Source: Rhipicephalus microplus (lineage: Eukaryota > Arthropoda > Arachnida > Ixodida > Ixodidae). Taken from it: 64,000 nt of DNA. The notes below the pieces were generated by a model, which saw only the letters and a program-made list of their open reading frames with translations, made no database searches and was not told the DNA's origin. Below, one piece after another: positions 1 through 11,518 of the stretch; the first letter of the stretch is position 1, and the number at the start of each line of letters is the position of its first letter. The position numbers and the translations under genes are program-made. The stretch covers positions 206,324,692 to 206,388,691 of the forward strand of contig NC_134710.1 of NCBI RefSeq assembly GCF_043290135.1, written 5' to 3'.

Positions 1-778
1 CTGTATCTACGCTAAGGTTGCTTTCCTCACTAAGAGCCGAGTACCTGTTCTGAAGCGAGACTCTGAATTCCTGTACTTTACCTCTCAGTGCTAGCTCATT
101 GATTGGCTTCTTTCGTATTAGTTTCTGTCGTTCCTTCTTCAAGTATAGGCGAATTCGAGACCGTACCATTCTATGGTCATTCTATCGTACCTTGCCAACC
201 ACTTCCCCATCCTGGACGATGCCTGGGTGTGCACACATTATAAAGTCTATTTCGTTCTTATTTTCACCATTAGGGCTCCTCCATGTTCACTTACGGTTTC
301 CTCGTTTTCGATAGAAGGTATTCGAAATCCGTAAATATTGCGTTCTGCGAATTCTGCTAGTAGCTCTAGTAGCTCTCCTCTGGCATTTCTAGTAACAATG
401 CCATAATCTCCTACTGTCTTGTCTCCAGCCTGCTTCTTCTCTACCTCTGCATTAAAGTCTCCCATTAGTATAGTTTACTGTGTTTTTACCTTACCCATTG
501 CCGATTCCAAGTCTTCATAGAAGCTTTCAACTGAAGCGTCATCATGGCTGGATGTGGGCGCGTAAGTCTGTACCACCTTCATCTTGTATCTTTTATTCAG
601 TTTAATTACGATACCTACCACCCTTTCAACAATGATATAGTATTCCTCGATGTTGCCAGCTATGTTTCTGTGAATTAGGAGCCCCATTCCCAGTTCTCTT
701 CTGTGAGCCAAGCCCCGATAGCAAAGGACGTGCCCATTCTGTAGCACCGCTTGAATATCTTCTTCTTAACAGCGCAGT
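1..778 (-). pseudogene. RTE-type LINE fragment, endonuclease domain
   Basis: This is a degenerate piece of a non-LTR retrotransposon that runs off the left edge of the window. Read on the minus strand, about 747-475 gives the N-terminal half of an apurinic/apyrimidinic-like endonuclease (NGHVLCYRGLAHRRELGMG, then VVQTYAPTSSHDDASVESF). 465-247 begins with the catalytic-type motif MGDFNAEV and contains GDYGIVTRNARGELL. 246-180 continues with a NEIDFIMC-like segment, and 160-1 with the linker toward the reverse transcriptase (KKPINELALRGKVQEF). These motifs are typical of RTE-clade LINEs, often annotated in arthropods as craniofacial development protein 2-like. The frame is broken between 465 and 475 and again near 330-350, so the copy is dead. 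The 5' end stops near 778, where a different repeat starts. Confidence 0.85.
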
Positions 779-783
779 AACAC

Positions 784-1035
784 TCATGGTCATTCCCTAT
801 TAGTACAGCGCAGCATAATCTCTAGAGGACGCCTGACGTGTGTTTCCGGTAGAATCGAATTAACGTGTATACATGTCATACAAGAACGAAAAGCTCTTTG
901 ACGTGGCTGCGGAATGACAGTGCATTTCTTTCCAATGACAGAAGACGTGCACGTGTATACAGGTGTCTGGTCGCTTGGTATTTGCTCTCAGGCAGCCAGC
1001 GCTGTTTCATAGGCATTGCATTATGAGCTAGTATA
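784..1035. repeat. Dispersed repeat, copy 1
   Basis: About 250 bp that recurs at 6350-6610 in the same orientation. Both copies share the opening CTCATGGTCATTCC, a central stretch with AACGTGTATACAT, and the end GCATTGCATTATG. A minus-strand reading frame through both copies is conserved (for example WLPESKYQATRHLYTRAR), but no known protein family was recognised. It may be the end of a larger element, because it abuts the truncated LINE at its left edge. Confidence 0.7.
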
Positions 1036-1152
1036 GCGTGGGAAGACGACCTCGCATATTTCCCTTGCGCATGGTATAAGTATCCCGTCACTCAGCTAAG
1101 CTGCAGATTTTGATGGGGCTAACGGTTCGATGCAAGACTTCCGGCGCAACTA

Positions 1153-1427
1153 TACCAGTATCAGAAGGGCACTTTTTATAGCTATCAGGGCCAATCCAAA
1201 TCCAAATTCTTGATTGCGCTAACAAATTTTGTCACTGCTACGCGGTACTGCATATTCCAGATTGAGTTGGGCCTGGACGTCAGTCAAATAGCGAATATAC
1301 AGCCACATCACGTCACGCAGATTGCGATCGTTTTGATCCCAGTCAAACCTTATTGCGATGAAAAAAAGCGTGTCGCCGTAACAGGTATGGATCGACCCTG
1401 ATCGCGATCAAAGGTATTTGCCTGACA
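1153..1427. mobile_element. Short GATC-rich inverted-repeat element (MITE-like)
   Basis: The left end, starting TACCAGTATCAGAAGGGCAC and followed by a GATC-like TATCAGGG block, is an inverted match to the right end at 1390-1427 (ATCGCGATCAAAGG then TGCCTGACAC). The same terminal design occurs at both ends of the 970-bp element at 41713-42684, so this looks like a short deleted relative. No coding capacity or clear TSD was seen. Confidence 0.55.
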
Positions 1428-2355
1428 CAAGCAAATGGCTTGAAGCAGGCAGCCAATTAAAGCACGCTCTTTCCAGTGCTTCCGTTTGGTTTTCGTTCTT
1501 TTAAATTACAATAGTGTCATACCTCACTTCTGATGCACTCAGTTTCATTTAACCAACCAATCAGAGACGCTGCCGACAAAGCCATGCGCCTAGTTTTTGC
1601 AAGGTCTACTACGCCTTCATTACAACCGCAGTCTCGGAACTACACAGATGATGCCACGTGAAACACAGCACCTGAAATACTGTATGATGACTTGTTTTTG
1701 CCATTCCCACAACTATCTTTTCCTTCCTCATTTCTTTTTCTTTTTCTGTTCCTTTTTTTAACCTCAGAACAAGGCTGAGACGTGGTTACCCAGCATTACT
1801 TTCACGCTTGTTACTTTTACGTCAGCGTATGCAAGAGTAAACAGAGCTACTTGCCACTCACGTTTATAAATCTTTCTCGTAGGATCTTTTTTTTTTCATG
1901 TGCGCGTGTACGGTCACCGCAGAAAACGACAATCACAGGCGACTATTGGCCACAACGGTTCTCTGTGCTTCTGTGGACACTTTACATTCGAATGGTTTGC
2001 CTCTGCATGGACTAGTTGCTGATCCTGCTTGTCGAGGGGTTGCAGCTAAATTTAAACGTACGCACGAAGTAAAGAGTCAGCATTGTCCTTGGGTTTCGTG
2101 CGTACGGCTGAATTCAGCTGCAACCACTCGACTGTACACTGTATTTTTTTCGATGAATTTAGGTGTGTAGGTCGCGTGGCTAAGAGATCTGTTGCATCTC
2201 CAATGTTAAGCGTGACAGCAACACGCAAAAGACCAGGGTTTCTGCAGGTATGCAATGCATTCTAGCAAGGCAGTGTAATAACATTAGTGAAATGCAGTGA
2301 CAGTTTCGGAGCTCACGAAATAAAATGTATTAAACGTGAGTAACAGTGAACTCAC
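1428..2355. other. Non-coding interval downstream of the ceramidase exon
   Basis: No convincing exon, RNA gene or repeat was recognised. It contains short T-rich runs (around 1735-1765 and 1886-1894). If the ceramidase exon next door belongs to a live gene, this is intron sequence. Confidence 0.4.
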
Positions 2356-2499
2356 CTCAATTTTTACGATGTCACCAATCATGGCGGAGTCTACATTGAC
2401 GATGACCACCCTGGAATCACCTTGCTTTATGATGAACGCCCTGCTGTACACACGGAAGTGGATGCCGGCTGAAGACTGGCCGGCCTTGGCATAGCCTAA
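2356..2499 (-). CDS. Neutral ceramidase, internal exon
   Basis: Neutral/alkaline ceramidase hydrolyses ceramide to sphingosine and a fatty acid, usually as a secreted or membrane-anchored enzyme. The minus strand encodes exactly 48 codons in phase 0/0. Its N-terminal part reads LGYAKAGQSSAGIHFR, followed by VYSRAFII, VVIVNVDSAMIGDIVKIE. This matches the family signature near the mature N-terminus, GYxxxxQxxxGIHxRxxxRAF followed by a V-x-V-N/S-x-D strand, in both animal and bacterial members. A pyrimidine-rich tract and an AG acceptor precede it (AG at 2500-2501), and a good donor GTGAGT follows (2355-2350). The remainder of the usual roughly 700-residue protein was not found, so neighbouring exons probably lie beyond large introns. 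No stop or frameshift interrupts the exon. A pseudogene exon cannot be excluded. Confidence 0.75.
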
Positions 2500-2639
2500 C
2501 TGCATATGACAAAAAAGATTGCGAGTAAGGAGACGTTCGTTAGATGTGCGCAAGTGCATACATTCACATCTGTGAAACACAAAAACAGCGTAACCAAAAC
2601 TCTGGTGAGATTGAGAAAAACACGGGAGCATTGTTCGCA

Positions 2640-5600
2640 TTAATTTTTGTTGCTGCGAAATAACTAAAGCTCAATCATATCTTCAAAGCTTTACCCTTAG
2701 TACTCTTCAGTATTGACACATCAGTATTGACAATCCATGCAAGAAGGTATCGCTGCACGAGAGGCGATACTTTTTGTCAGCGCAAAGATTGTGTACAAGC
2801 AATGTACATCGAATGCTATACGGTGGCCTAGGAAAAGCGCTGACTTGCATGAAAGCATCGCAATTTCACTGACCCTTGAGCTTCTTTGCATCAACTGCCT
2901 CATGCTCAATGCGAGCTCCTGATCCCTGGATTTTTATTTGAGGGGCCCTAATCAACTTTAGAAGAACACTTTAGAGTATACATTCTCTCCACTTGAGATA
3001 ATAAAGATATTGTTTGCCAGTGCTTCCACACGACACTGGGAGTAACACCAGTACCACATACAGAACTTCTGGAAACTGGACCTCCCCGGAAAACGCTAAG
3101 AAAGTCCTTCACTGCAGAAACAGAAAAATTGTACGCAGTGGTTGATGCTTGTTACGCGACGGGCCATGTGTTTGCAACCAGGCCTTGCTAGAACCTGACC
3201 TGGGATCATTGTGCATAAATAAAACGAATGTAAAAAAAAAACGGCATCGGGTATGCATCAACTTTAAAAATCAATTGTTTTCGAAATGACATACTACCTA
3301 TGTATAAGCTCCACCATACTTATAGCGAGCGTCCAGAACAAAACAAGACGAGGCATGTGACCTTACGTGTAGCCCTGCGGAGTCAAGGTAAATGGCTTCA
3401 CATCTGGTATATTCAATGTTACAGACGGAGCGCCGGCACAGCGATAGCTCACACCCTCTTGCGTCGAAGTTATCACTTTCAACAAAGCCCACGTATGTTT
3501 ATACCCGTTCCTGTCTAACAGCGAACATTTATGAAACGATGGTTTACAAGCATAGATGAAAGAGTAAACCGATATTCGGGCATCTTTGTGTCATTTTAAT
3601 ATTTGCTTTTTTGTTCTTAACTTAGGCGGCTCACAATTGGTACCTGCTTTTCATAGTAGTTTAGTGTCTAAATTGTTGCGCTGTTTAGAACGAAAGCGCG
3701 AGTAGTACCTTTGGTCACAGAGACCGCGATTAATTGCGAAATACAAAAACACAGCTTTCTTAGATTCACGTGCACGTTAAAGAAGTCTATGCAGTCAAAA
3801 AGAATGCGAAGCCTCCCGCAGCGGCCTGCCTCATATTCACTTCGTGGTTTCGACACGTCAGTGCAGAAAATTTGAGCCTTCAGGTTTTCGTATATACTTA
3901 TGTTGTGCATTTGTTGTATGTGCAATGACGGGAAACACTTTTTCGAGCAACAGTTAAGTTTTTAGAATCATCTGGTGAAGTAAGTGATCGTAAGTTTCTC
4001 ATGCGTTTTCGTGAAACTATGCAGTTCTACATTTTTCGTCGGAAGCAAGCCGAAGGTCCGCACAACCCATCTCTTGCAAGCAGAGCGTACAGGGTGTGTT
4101 TTTTAAAGTGGTACGTGCTGCCTTTTCTCGGTGCCATCTCAACGTGGCGAACAAAAGGTCAAATTTAGACTCTAAATCATAAAATTTATTTATTTCACTT
4201 TGATCGAATGAAATCAGAAAGCAGCAAGCAATACATTATGTGACAAAAAAAAAGGACTGCCGCTTGTTTGCATAACTGACGCAATATAGCAACGCGGGAT
4301 GGCGAGCGAATTTTAGCTTTGTGAATACGGGATAGATTATAGAGAGCGGAAAATGTTACATTCGCATTACTAGGACAATTTTACAGAGACCATGAAATAT
4401 GCCGTGCGTATACCGCCCGACGTATCAAGAAAGAATGGTACCACTACGCAACCAGTCACGAGTAATATTCGTGCATGTATATGGTGCCTACTGGTGCACG
4501 CAGGCCACTCATCAGTAAGTCATATACGGTTCCTTTTCAGCGGGTGATCCCCACATAAAATTATTAAGTAGACTTCGGGTCACGATTGCTGTTCACTTGT
4601 GAAGAATTATTTACAAATAACAACAACAACACAGTCATCGTCCCAATTAAGAGCAGACCATTCATTTTTGGCATTAATCAACGTAATCACCCTACAAGGC
4701 TCCACGCTGTCATTTACTTTTTTTGGAAAGACTATCACTGCTGGTTTTCACGATCAACCATGCAAAAAGAAGTAGGACACTGCGCTTTCCCCTAACTGGA
4801 CGCAAATGTCATCTGCAGTAAACTACTAACGAGGCAAATGTTCAGGGCAAGCTGGAAGCTCGATATCATAAACAATCGCTATTTTCGAAACGCTGGCTTC
4901 AGAGACATTCTCTGTTCAACGGTTTCTCGTATCTACAGTGAAACTGCAGTACAATGAACCTACTGAGAGCGATTTCCGTTCACGTGTTCACTTCCTCTGT
5001 AGCGAATTCACCCGGCTGAAGTGATCAGGACGTGCTCATTTTTTTTATGGTATCTTTTTCCACACCTTGCACCCGTAAACGGCCAAAACGAATATGTCAT
5101 TTCTATAAAGCGAGCCGACTTCAATACTATATATACTGCTAGCTGCGCTTTTCACGATGAATTCCTTTTATATTGTGCACATAGACATGTTGAAATACTC
5201 TAGCAGTCATTCAAAACAAAGGCAGGAGAACTAATGAATCAGTATGTTGCATTATAAAGAATTATAAACATTCAAGCACCTCTTGGAGTTCTAGGTATTT
5301 AAACTACTATCCAAATAAAAGTCGCGGGCATTTTATTTCACAGTTTGGGAGCCACTGAACGTTGGTCTGCCTAAAAGTTGCAAATATATAAATCACACAA
5401 TATACACTTACATTTTTAAACATTCGCAATAAAAGAAACAAGTTCTGTCAAAACTATCAGCACGGCTTTCGTATTTTTTTGCATTCGATTCCCAACTACA
5501 ATCATACTTCCAAGAGATTTTTCTCGCTGCTATGAACATAGTTATATCACTAGTTATAATTTTTTAGATTGCGCGAAAGAATTTCACAAGGTTAACCACT

Positions 5601-5780
5601 ACTACTCAGCATTGTTTAATTCAATAAAAGAGCTTCTAACCGCACGCAGTTTGTGTCCCCTGACAATATTGACTCTTCTAAATACCTGAACGTTCTGGTA
5701 TACCACACGGTTATTTTCTGAATTCTCTACTTTTGTTGAAATTATACCAACAATTTGCCCTACGGTATAACTTGATTATG
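2640..5780. other. AT-rich intergenic or intronic stretch without recognised genes
   Basis: All open frames here are short and carry no recognisable domain. The only structured signal is at 3215-3242, where an AATAAA hexamer is followed about 12 bases later by a run of A. This could be the 3' end of a retrocopied transcript, but no parent coding sequence was recognised upstream. Confidence 0.4.
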
Positions 5781-5788
5781 CACCTTTT

Positions 5789-5803
5789 AACAGCGAAGCT
5801 GTT
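5789..5803. repeat. Perfect short hairpin with GAA loop
   Basis: The sequence AACAGCGAAGCTGTT is a palindrome around a GAA loop. It marks one edge of a sequence (about 5780-5900, with ATGACGTCACCATGAGTCACC) that resembles a widespread tick repeat. Related hairpins occur at 17670, 46487, 55182 and 63087. Confidence 0.5.
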
Positions 5804-6058
5804 TAATCTCGAGCTTGGTCCGGCCGGGTTCGCAAAAACCATCGAGCGATGACGTCACCATGAGTCACCTAACAACGCGTTGAATGGAATAAAGGAAGCG
5901 GAGAAGAGCAGAAGAAATGAAACCAGCCGACATTTGAAATCGAGTACTCACTGTCTGAAAACAAGCGCCACGACAACTCGGCTATCCAGGCGCGCTATCA
6001 AGAACAAGCATTCATGGGAACCACACGGGTGAGGGAACGGATAGAGATAAAAACAAAC

Positions 6059-6061
6059 GCA

Positions 6062-6102
<41 letters not shown>
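6059..6102. repeat. Compound microsatellite (CA)n(GA)n
   Basis: A short CA run passes directly into a GA run. No coding interpretation is warranted; the open frames through it are low-complexity. Confidence 0.95.
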
Positions 6103-6349
6103 GAACTAAATAAGACTTCTTGGTGAAGCGGGTTTCCAACCTGACTACCCACGGTCCGAAGGTGAGCTTGTAACCACTCGGCTATCGTCTAAGCACGCTA
6201 GCAGAGTAAGCGTTTATGGGAACCACGTTATTGCGTTGCAACGGACAAGAAAATAAGAAGATAATAAAGAGGAAGAGAAAGAAGCAAAAAAAAATGGCAG
6301 ATCCCACGTACAGTGGGAATCGATCATACGCGAAGCACGAATTAGGAAG

Positions 6350-7057
<708 letters not shown>

Positions 7058-7498
7058 AAAGGTAAGGGGGAGAAGTAAAAATACAGTGAATAATGGAGAG
7101 AGGGTGCCTCAAATCGGCTTTCCTAGGCCCAACTTCACTTTCCAAAGCTCGATTGGTATCTCTATAGTACCTTCAGGCTAGGAAACACCATTGCAAAGCT
7201 GACCTAACTTTTTTTGCAAGCAACTGCGTTACTTTCCACGAAAGTACTGATCACTGATTCTGAGGCCCTACGTGATGACCTGAATAACATTCTGCGCTGG
7301 TGCGACCTCTCTAAGGTGCCACTTGGCACTTCTGATTTCAAGCAATGAGAGTTCTCGCGCACCACATATATTAAAACAATGAAGAAACGCTGCCAGAAAA
7401 CAGGTACTAGAAGGAAGTACTTCCAAAACACAGGCGCAAATTATCAACTGAGATTTACTTGAAGAAACAATAATACTTTTACATGAAAGAAAACAAGA

Positions 7499-7736
7499 TT
7501 ATGATTTGTGGGGTTTAACGTCCCAAAACCACCATATGATTATGAGAGGCGCTGTAGTGGAGGGCTCCGGAAATTTTGACCACCTGGTGTTCTTTAACGT
7601 GCACCCAAATCTGAGCACACGGGCCTACGACATTTCCGCCTTCATCGCAAATGCAGCCGCCGCAGCCGGGATTCGAACCCGCGACCTGCGGGTCAGCAGC
7701 CGAGTACCTTAGCCACTTGACCACCGTGGCGGGGCG
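7499..7736 (-). mobile_element. Ruka-type tRNA-derived SINE, full length
   Basis: On the minus strand the element starts with a tRNA-like head. The A-box region is TGGTCAAGTGGCTAAGG and the B-box is GGTTCGAATCCCGG. The body has the conserved block GTTAAAGAACACCAGGTGG and the end GGTTTTGGGACGTTAAACCC. The 11-bp direct repeat AGAAAACAAGA flanks it at 7488-7498 and 7737-7747, as expected for LINE-driven insertion. The promoter boxes belong to the SINE and are not a tRNA gene. Confidence 0.9.
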
Positions 7737-7795
7737 AGAAAACAAGAACAATATCACCATCAAGACGTACTCTGTCTATCGCGACATAAAAGTAA

Positions 7796-8085
7796 TCTCT
7801 CTTTTCTCGATTGCCACTGACGCGCAGCTAATAAATGTGTCCCCTTCGGGTGCATTTTAAAGGGCTTCGAGGATCTCCCTTTCTAATTTGTTCGCGGAGC
7901 GTGCCAAAAATTTAGCCTGTTTAATGATAGGGCGGCAGTCGCAACGCTCACAGTGTTTTGGAATATGTATGCCCACCCGCGTTCTGGTTCACTGCCTTGT
8001 TGTACTCTCTCGCCCGCGATACCAGTGCCCAGTTAGTCCTTTATACACCTTCGTTGCAACATCGAGGAACTTCGTAGATGATATC
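7796..8085 (-). pseudogene. Possible GIY-YIG retroelement C-terminal remnant
   Basis: Minus-strand translation gives HIPKHCERCDCRPIIKQAK followed by FLARSANKLEREILEA, a stop, and a GDTFISCASVA-like end. The order HxxxHCxxCxC, R-x-REIxEA, then G-D-x-C/F-I-S is reminiscent of GIY-YIG endonuclease domains of Penelope-like and related retroelements. An in-frame stop and the missing N-terminal GIY and YIG motifs make it a dead fragment. The assignment rests on motif order alone and is tentative. Confidence 0.35.
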
Positions 8086-8287
8086 ACTTTTGCACTGGCT
8101 GTATACTGTACCGCATGTTTCTTGACTTATAGATCCGGTTTTATTTTGTTTATTACTGGTCAAATTTTGGATGATTTCCTCAGTGCACAGTCAGGGCTCT
8201 GTGCCTACTGGGTACTTCCAAAACACAAAATGCCTATATACTATATACTTCCAAAATGCCTATATACTGGGGAGGTAGCCTACTGTG

Positions 8288-8562
8288 TGCGCTATATACG
8301 CATCATCATCATAATCAGCCTGACTATGCCCACTGCAGGGCAAAGACTCCTCCCATGATCCGCCAATCAACCTAGTACTGTCCTTTCTGCTACCACGGTA
8401 TACCGGCGAACTTGTTATTGTCATCGTCCCACCTAAATTTCTGTCTCCCCTTCGTGCGTTTGCCTTCTCAAAGAATCTAGTCAGTTACCCTCACTGACCA
8501 GTGAGCGGTTATCCTGCTTACGTGCTACGTGCCCGACCCATGTTTTCTTCTTCTTGATTTCA
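8288..8562 (-). pseudogene. RTE-type LINE 3' end with (ATG)n-type tail
   Basis: The minus strand encodes a degraded C-terminus of an RTE LINE: EIKKKKTWVGHVARKQDNR, then with frame changes a WIPRxGKRxRGRxxxRWDDD-like region. The element ends in CTGCAGTGGGCATAGTCAGG followed by a GATGATGATG tail at 8308-8297. This short microsatellite-like tail is typical of RTE elements. The 5' side is cut at about 8562, close to the gypsy LTR that begins at 8573. Confidence 0.75.
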
Positions 8563-8572
8563 TGTATGGTAT

Positions 8573-8755
8573 TGTTATAAATTACAGGGGGTTTATTTAG
8601 GAACATGGTTTACAGTCGTACTTGTAGAGACGCTCTAAAGAGAGGGAAGCCCAGATTGTCGTCTTCTTCACTCGCTGGCGCTGCGCCCCTCGGGCAAATC
8701 CGTGATCTTCATTGTCGTCACTAGCGCACAGCTAGACGCAGCTATGTACACGGCA
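8573..8755 (-). repeat. Ty3/gypsy 3' LTR
   Basis: On the minus strand this 183-bp block runs from TGCCGTGTACATAGC to AATTTATAACA, so it has TG...CA ends. It contains an AATAAA signal (CTAAATAAACCCCC, near 8590-8604) close to its end. A purine-rich tract precedes it directly. No matching 5' LTR was found on the far side of the element. Confidence 0.6.
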
Positions 8756-8768
8756 TTACCCTCCCGCC
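8756..8768 (-). other. Polypurine tract of the gypsy element
   Basis: On the minus strand GGCGGGAGGGTAA lies immediately upstream of the TG that opens the LTR. This is the expected position for the plus-strand primer of an LTR retrotransposon. Confidence 0.55.
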
Positions 8769-9161
8769 AGAGTGAGCATTGTCTCGATGCTCACCAAGTA
8801 GAGATGCGTTAGTGAGCTAGCGGGCGTTTACATCACTAAAATGGGTAAGTTTTCATGCTGATGCTGGCGATGTTTTGAACAGGAGGAGGCGATGGCCACG
8901 ACTTCGTACGCCGCGTCACAAAGACGACGCAAAGCCTTGTAGGCTCCCAAGTATACCGGCGAAGGAATTTCTTTGAGAGGCTTTGCCGTTGTACAGGGAG
9001 CCAAACCAAGATTTTTCCTCTGGTTGATAAGCGTCGAATTGATGGCGAAGGTTTCACAGTTGGGCGTCAAGTTGTTGCTGGTTGTTTATTCTGACACGGG
9101 TAAGCTGCCTTGCTTCCTCGGCGTGCTCAGTGAAATCTGCGATGTCTGTCTCTGAATCATT

Positions 9162-10070
9162 TCAATCATAAGGCAGCATGGCGTCAAGCACTGTAATATC
9201 TTCTCTGCCATCAATTGGTGCAAATGGCACCATTTTCGTTGTTACCTGGCGTGCCGTATTATACGCGAATGTGATGTAAGGCAAGATTCGGTCCCAATTC
9301 TTGCGTTCCAAGTCGACGTACATGCAAAGCAGGTCAGCGATTGTCTTGTTAAGTCGTTCCGTAAGCCCATTCATTCGTGGGTGGTATAAGCTGCCGACTT
9401 CCTATATGCGCTGCGCCACTAAGCGTAAGCACAGCGCGCAAAAGCTCGGTTGTACACGTGGTACCTTCGTCTACACGTTATGACGACCGCTGGAGCGCCA
9501 TGTCTCAGGAATATGTTCTCCATGAAGAACCGGGCCACTTCAGCTTCAGTGCCACTCGGAATCGTCTTAGTCTCCGCGTATCGGGTGAGGTAGTCTGTCG
9601 CCACTATAGCCCATTTGTTGCCGCTGTCCGATATTGGAAATGGGCCCAGCAGATCCATTCTGATTTGAGCAATCGGAGTTTCTGAAACTGACACAGATTG
9701 CAATAGCCCAGTGGTTTTAAAGCTGGTACCTTGCGCCGCTGACAGTCAATGCATTTTCGGACGTAATGCTTCACCTCTGCTGCAATTCTTGGCCAGTAGT
9801 ATTTTTTTCTTTGACGCGTGTCAATGTTTTTGTGAAACCGAGGTGACCCGCAGTAATTTTGTCATGGAAAGCTTTTCAAATTTTACTGCAGAGAGCTTCA
9901 GGTACTACCAGCATATAGCTTTTACCTGTTGATAAGAAATTATTTTTGTAGAGATTTCCGTCCCGTAAACAGAATGCTGATAAGTTCCTTGAAAACACTC
10001 TCGGTTCATTGGCGGCTCGTCCATTCCAGAATTCTATTAGCGAGTTGAGCTCCCGATCATCTTGTTGTTG
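9162..10070 (-). pseudogene. Ty3/gypsy integrase region, frameshifted
   Basis: Reading the minus strand, 9870-9730 holds the zinc-binding HHCC region: HDKITAGHLGFTKT, then after a frame change WPRIAAEVKHYVRKCIDCQRRK-like sequence with the CxxC pair. 9703-9470 is the catalytic core (RMDLLGPFPISDSGNKWAIV, DYLTRYAETKTI). The second catalytic Asp survives only in another frame (DEGTT near 9475). 9374-9162 carries NGLTERLNKTIADLLCMYVD, including the catalytic-region Glu, then WDRILPYITFAYNTA. At least two frameshifts separate these blocks. It is the 3' portion of pol, ahead of the polypurine tract and LTR. Confidence 0.85.
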
Positions 10071-10078
10071 CCGAGAAA

Positions 10079-11480
10079 TTATAGCTGCATTAACAACTCA
10101 AAAAAAAAACCTGCGTGTTCGTCATCCTCTGTAGTCGGTGATTCCATCGGTGACCTTGACAAGCAGTCGGCGTCCAAGTGTTGCCTTCCGGACTTGTAAA
10201 GTACAGTCATGTCGTACTCTTGGAGCCGTAAGCTCTTTCGTGCCAAACGTCCAGATGGGTCTTTCATGTTTGTCAACCAACAAAAAGAGTGGTGGTCGCT
10301 TACGACTTGAAAAGCGCGGCCATATAGGTATGGGTAGAACTTCGCAACTGCCCAAACGACAGCCAGACACTCCTTCTCCATCGTTGAGTAGTTGGACACG
10401 GCGCTACTCAACGTTCTGGAAGCGTAAGCAACTACTCTTTCCGCACCATCTTGACACAAGACAAGATCAGCCCCTCGGGCCACATTGCTGGCATCTGTAT
10501 GGATGGCTGTTGGTGCATCCTCATCAAAGTGAGCGAGGACGGGTGAACTTTGTGGACGCTGCTGCAACTCGTTGAACGAAGCTTGTTGCTCTTCATCCCA
10601 TACAAATGCAACGCCTTCCTTTTTGAAACGGGTGAGTGGAAAGGCGACGTGTGCAAAGTTTACTATAAATCGCCGGTAGTAGGCGCTGAGACCCAGGAAA
10701 CACCTGACCACCTTCTTATCAGCAGGCCTGGCGAACTTTCCGACAGCTGCATTTTTATCTGAGTCAGGCTTCACACCTTCGTGAGTGACAACATCCTTCA
10801 GGAACTGGAGTTCTTCAAAACCAAAGTGGCATTTTTTCGCTTTTAGTGTGAGTCCCGTGGACCATATGGCTAGAACAACAGACGGTAGCTGCTTTAGATG
10901 TTCCTCAAACGTGGCCAAAAAAAAAACAATCACGTTTGTCGAGGTATACACAAGGCATGTTTTTTTTTATTTTTTAAGAAATATATTTCAAACTGGACAG
11001 AACGGTATCCATGAGTCTTTGAAACGTGGCTGGGGCTGAACATAAACCAAAAGGGAAGACTTTGAATTCAAAAAGCCCGTGTGTCATCCCGAAGGCGATC
11101 TTTCCTCAATCGCGTTAATCTACTTCTAATTGTGAATAACAACTTTTAGGGTCCATTGACAAGAAGTAGCGCGCATGCCGTAGCCTGTCCAAAGAGCCAT
11201 CTATTCATGGTAACGGATAAACATCTTCCTTCGTAACTTCATTCAGCTTACGGTAATCGATGCAAAGTACCACCGGTGATGCTCAAGAACTTTTGGATGG
11301 TTGAATTACATCATCCTCGAGCATCTTCTTGACTTGCTGCTGGGTTACCTGACGTTCTTTCTTAGCGACGCGACATGGGTTCTGTCGTATCGGTCTTGCT
11401 GTGTTTTCTGTAATGATGCGATGTTTAGTCAGAGGTGTTAGACCAACTTGTGACGTCGAGGATAATCACTCCTTCAACTG
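10079..11480 (-). pseudogene. Ty3/gypsy reverse transcriptase and RNase H
   Basis: An open minus-strand frame of 290 codons (10951-10079) covers the RT thumb (KKCHFGFEELQFLKDVVTHE, ARPADKKVVRCFLGLSAYYR) and the RNase H domain. RNase H acidic residues are visible in IHTDASN, STMEKECLAVVWA, VVSDHHS and LDADCLSRSP. Upstream, 11480-10952 holds pieces of the RT fingers and palm (YRKLNEVTKEDVYPLP, FPFGLCSAPATFQRLMD) in several frames. At the catalytic YLDD box the sequence is altered: the Y-L-D start is followed by Lys and a frame change, so the second active-site Asp is lost. The enzyme is therefore not functional. Confidence 0.88.
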
Positions 11481-11518
11481 GTTGAGCAGCTCCATAAGAC
11501 GGCATATTTCAGTCGAGG

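Noticed and set aside
3215..3242. AATAAA followed by an A run as the end of a processed pseudogene
   Set aside because: No upstream coding similarity or TSD was found, so only noted as a possibility.
7888..8358. Longest non-repetitive plus-strand frame, 156 codons
   Set aside because: No domain or codon structure; it is antisense to retroelement remnants (possible GIY-YIG and RTE 3' end).
10138..10575. 145-codon plus-strand frame
   Set aside because: Shadow of the gypsy RNase H frame on the opposite strand.
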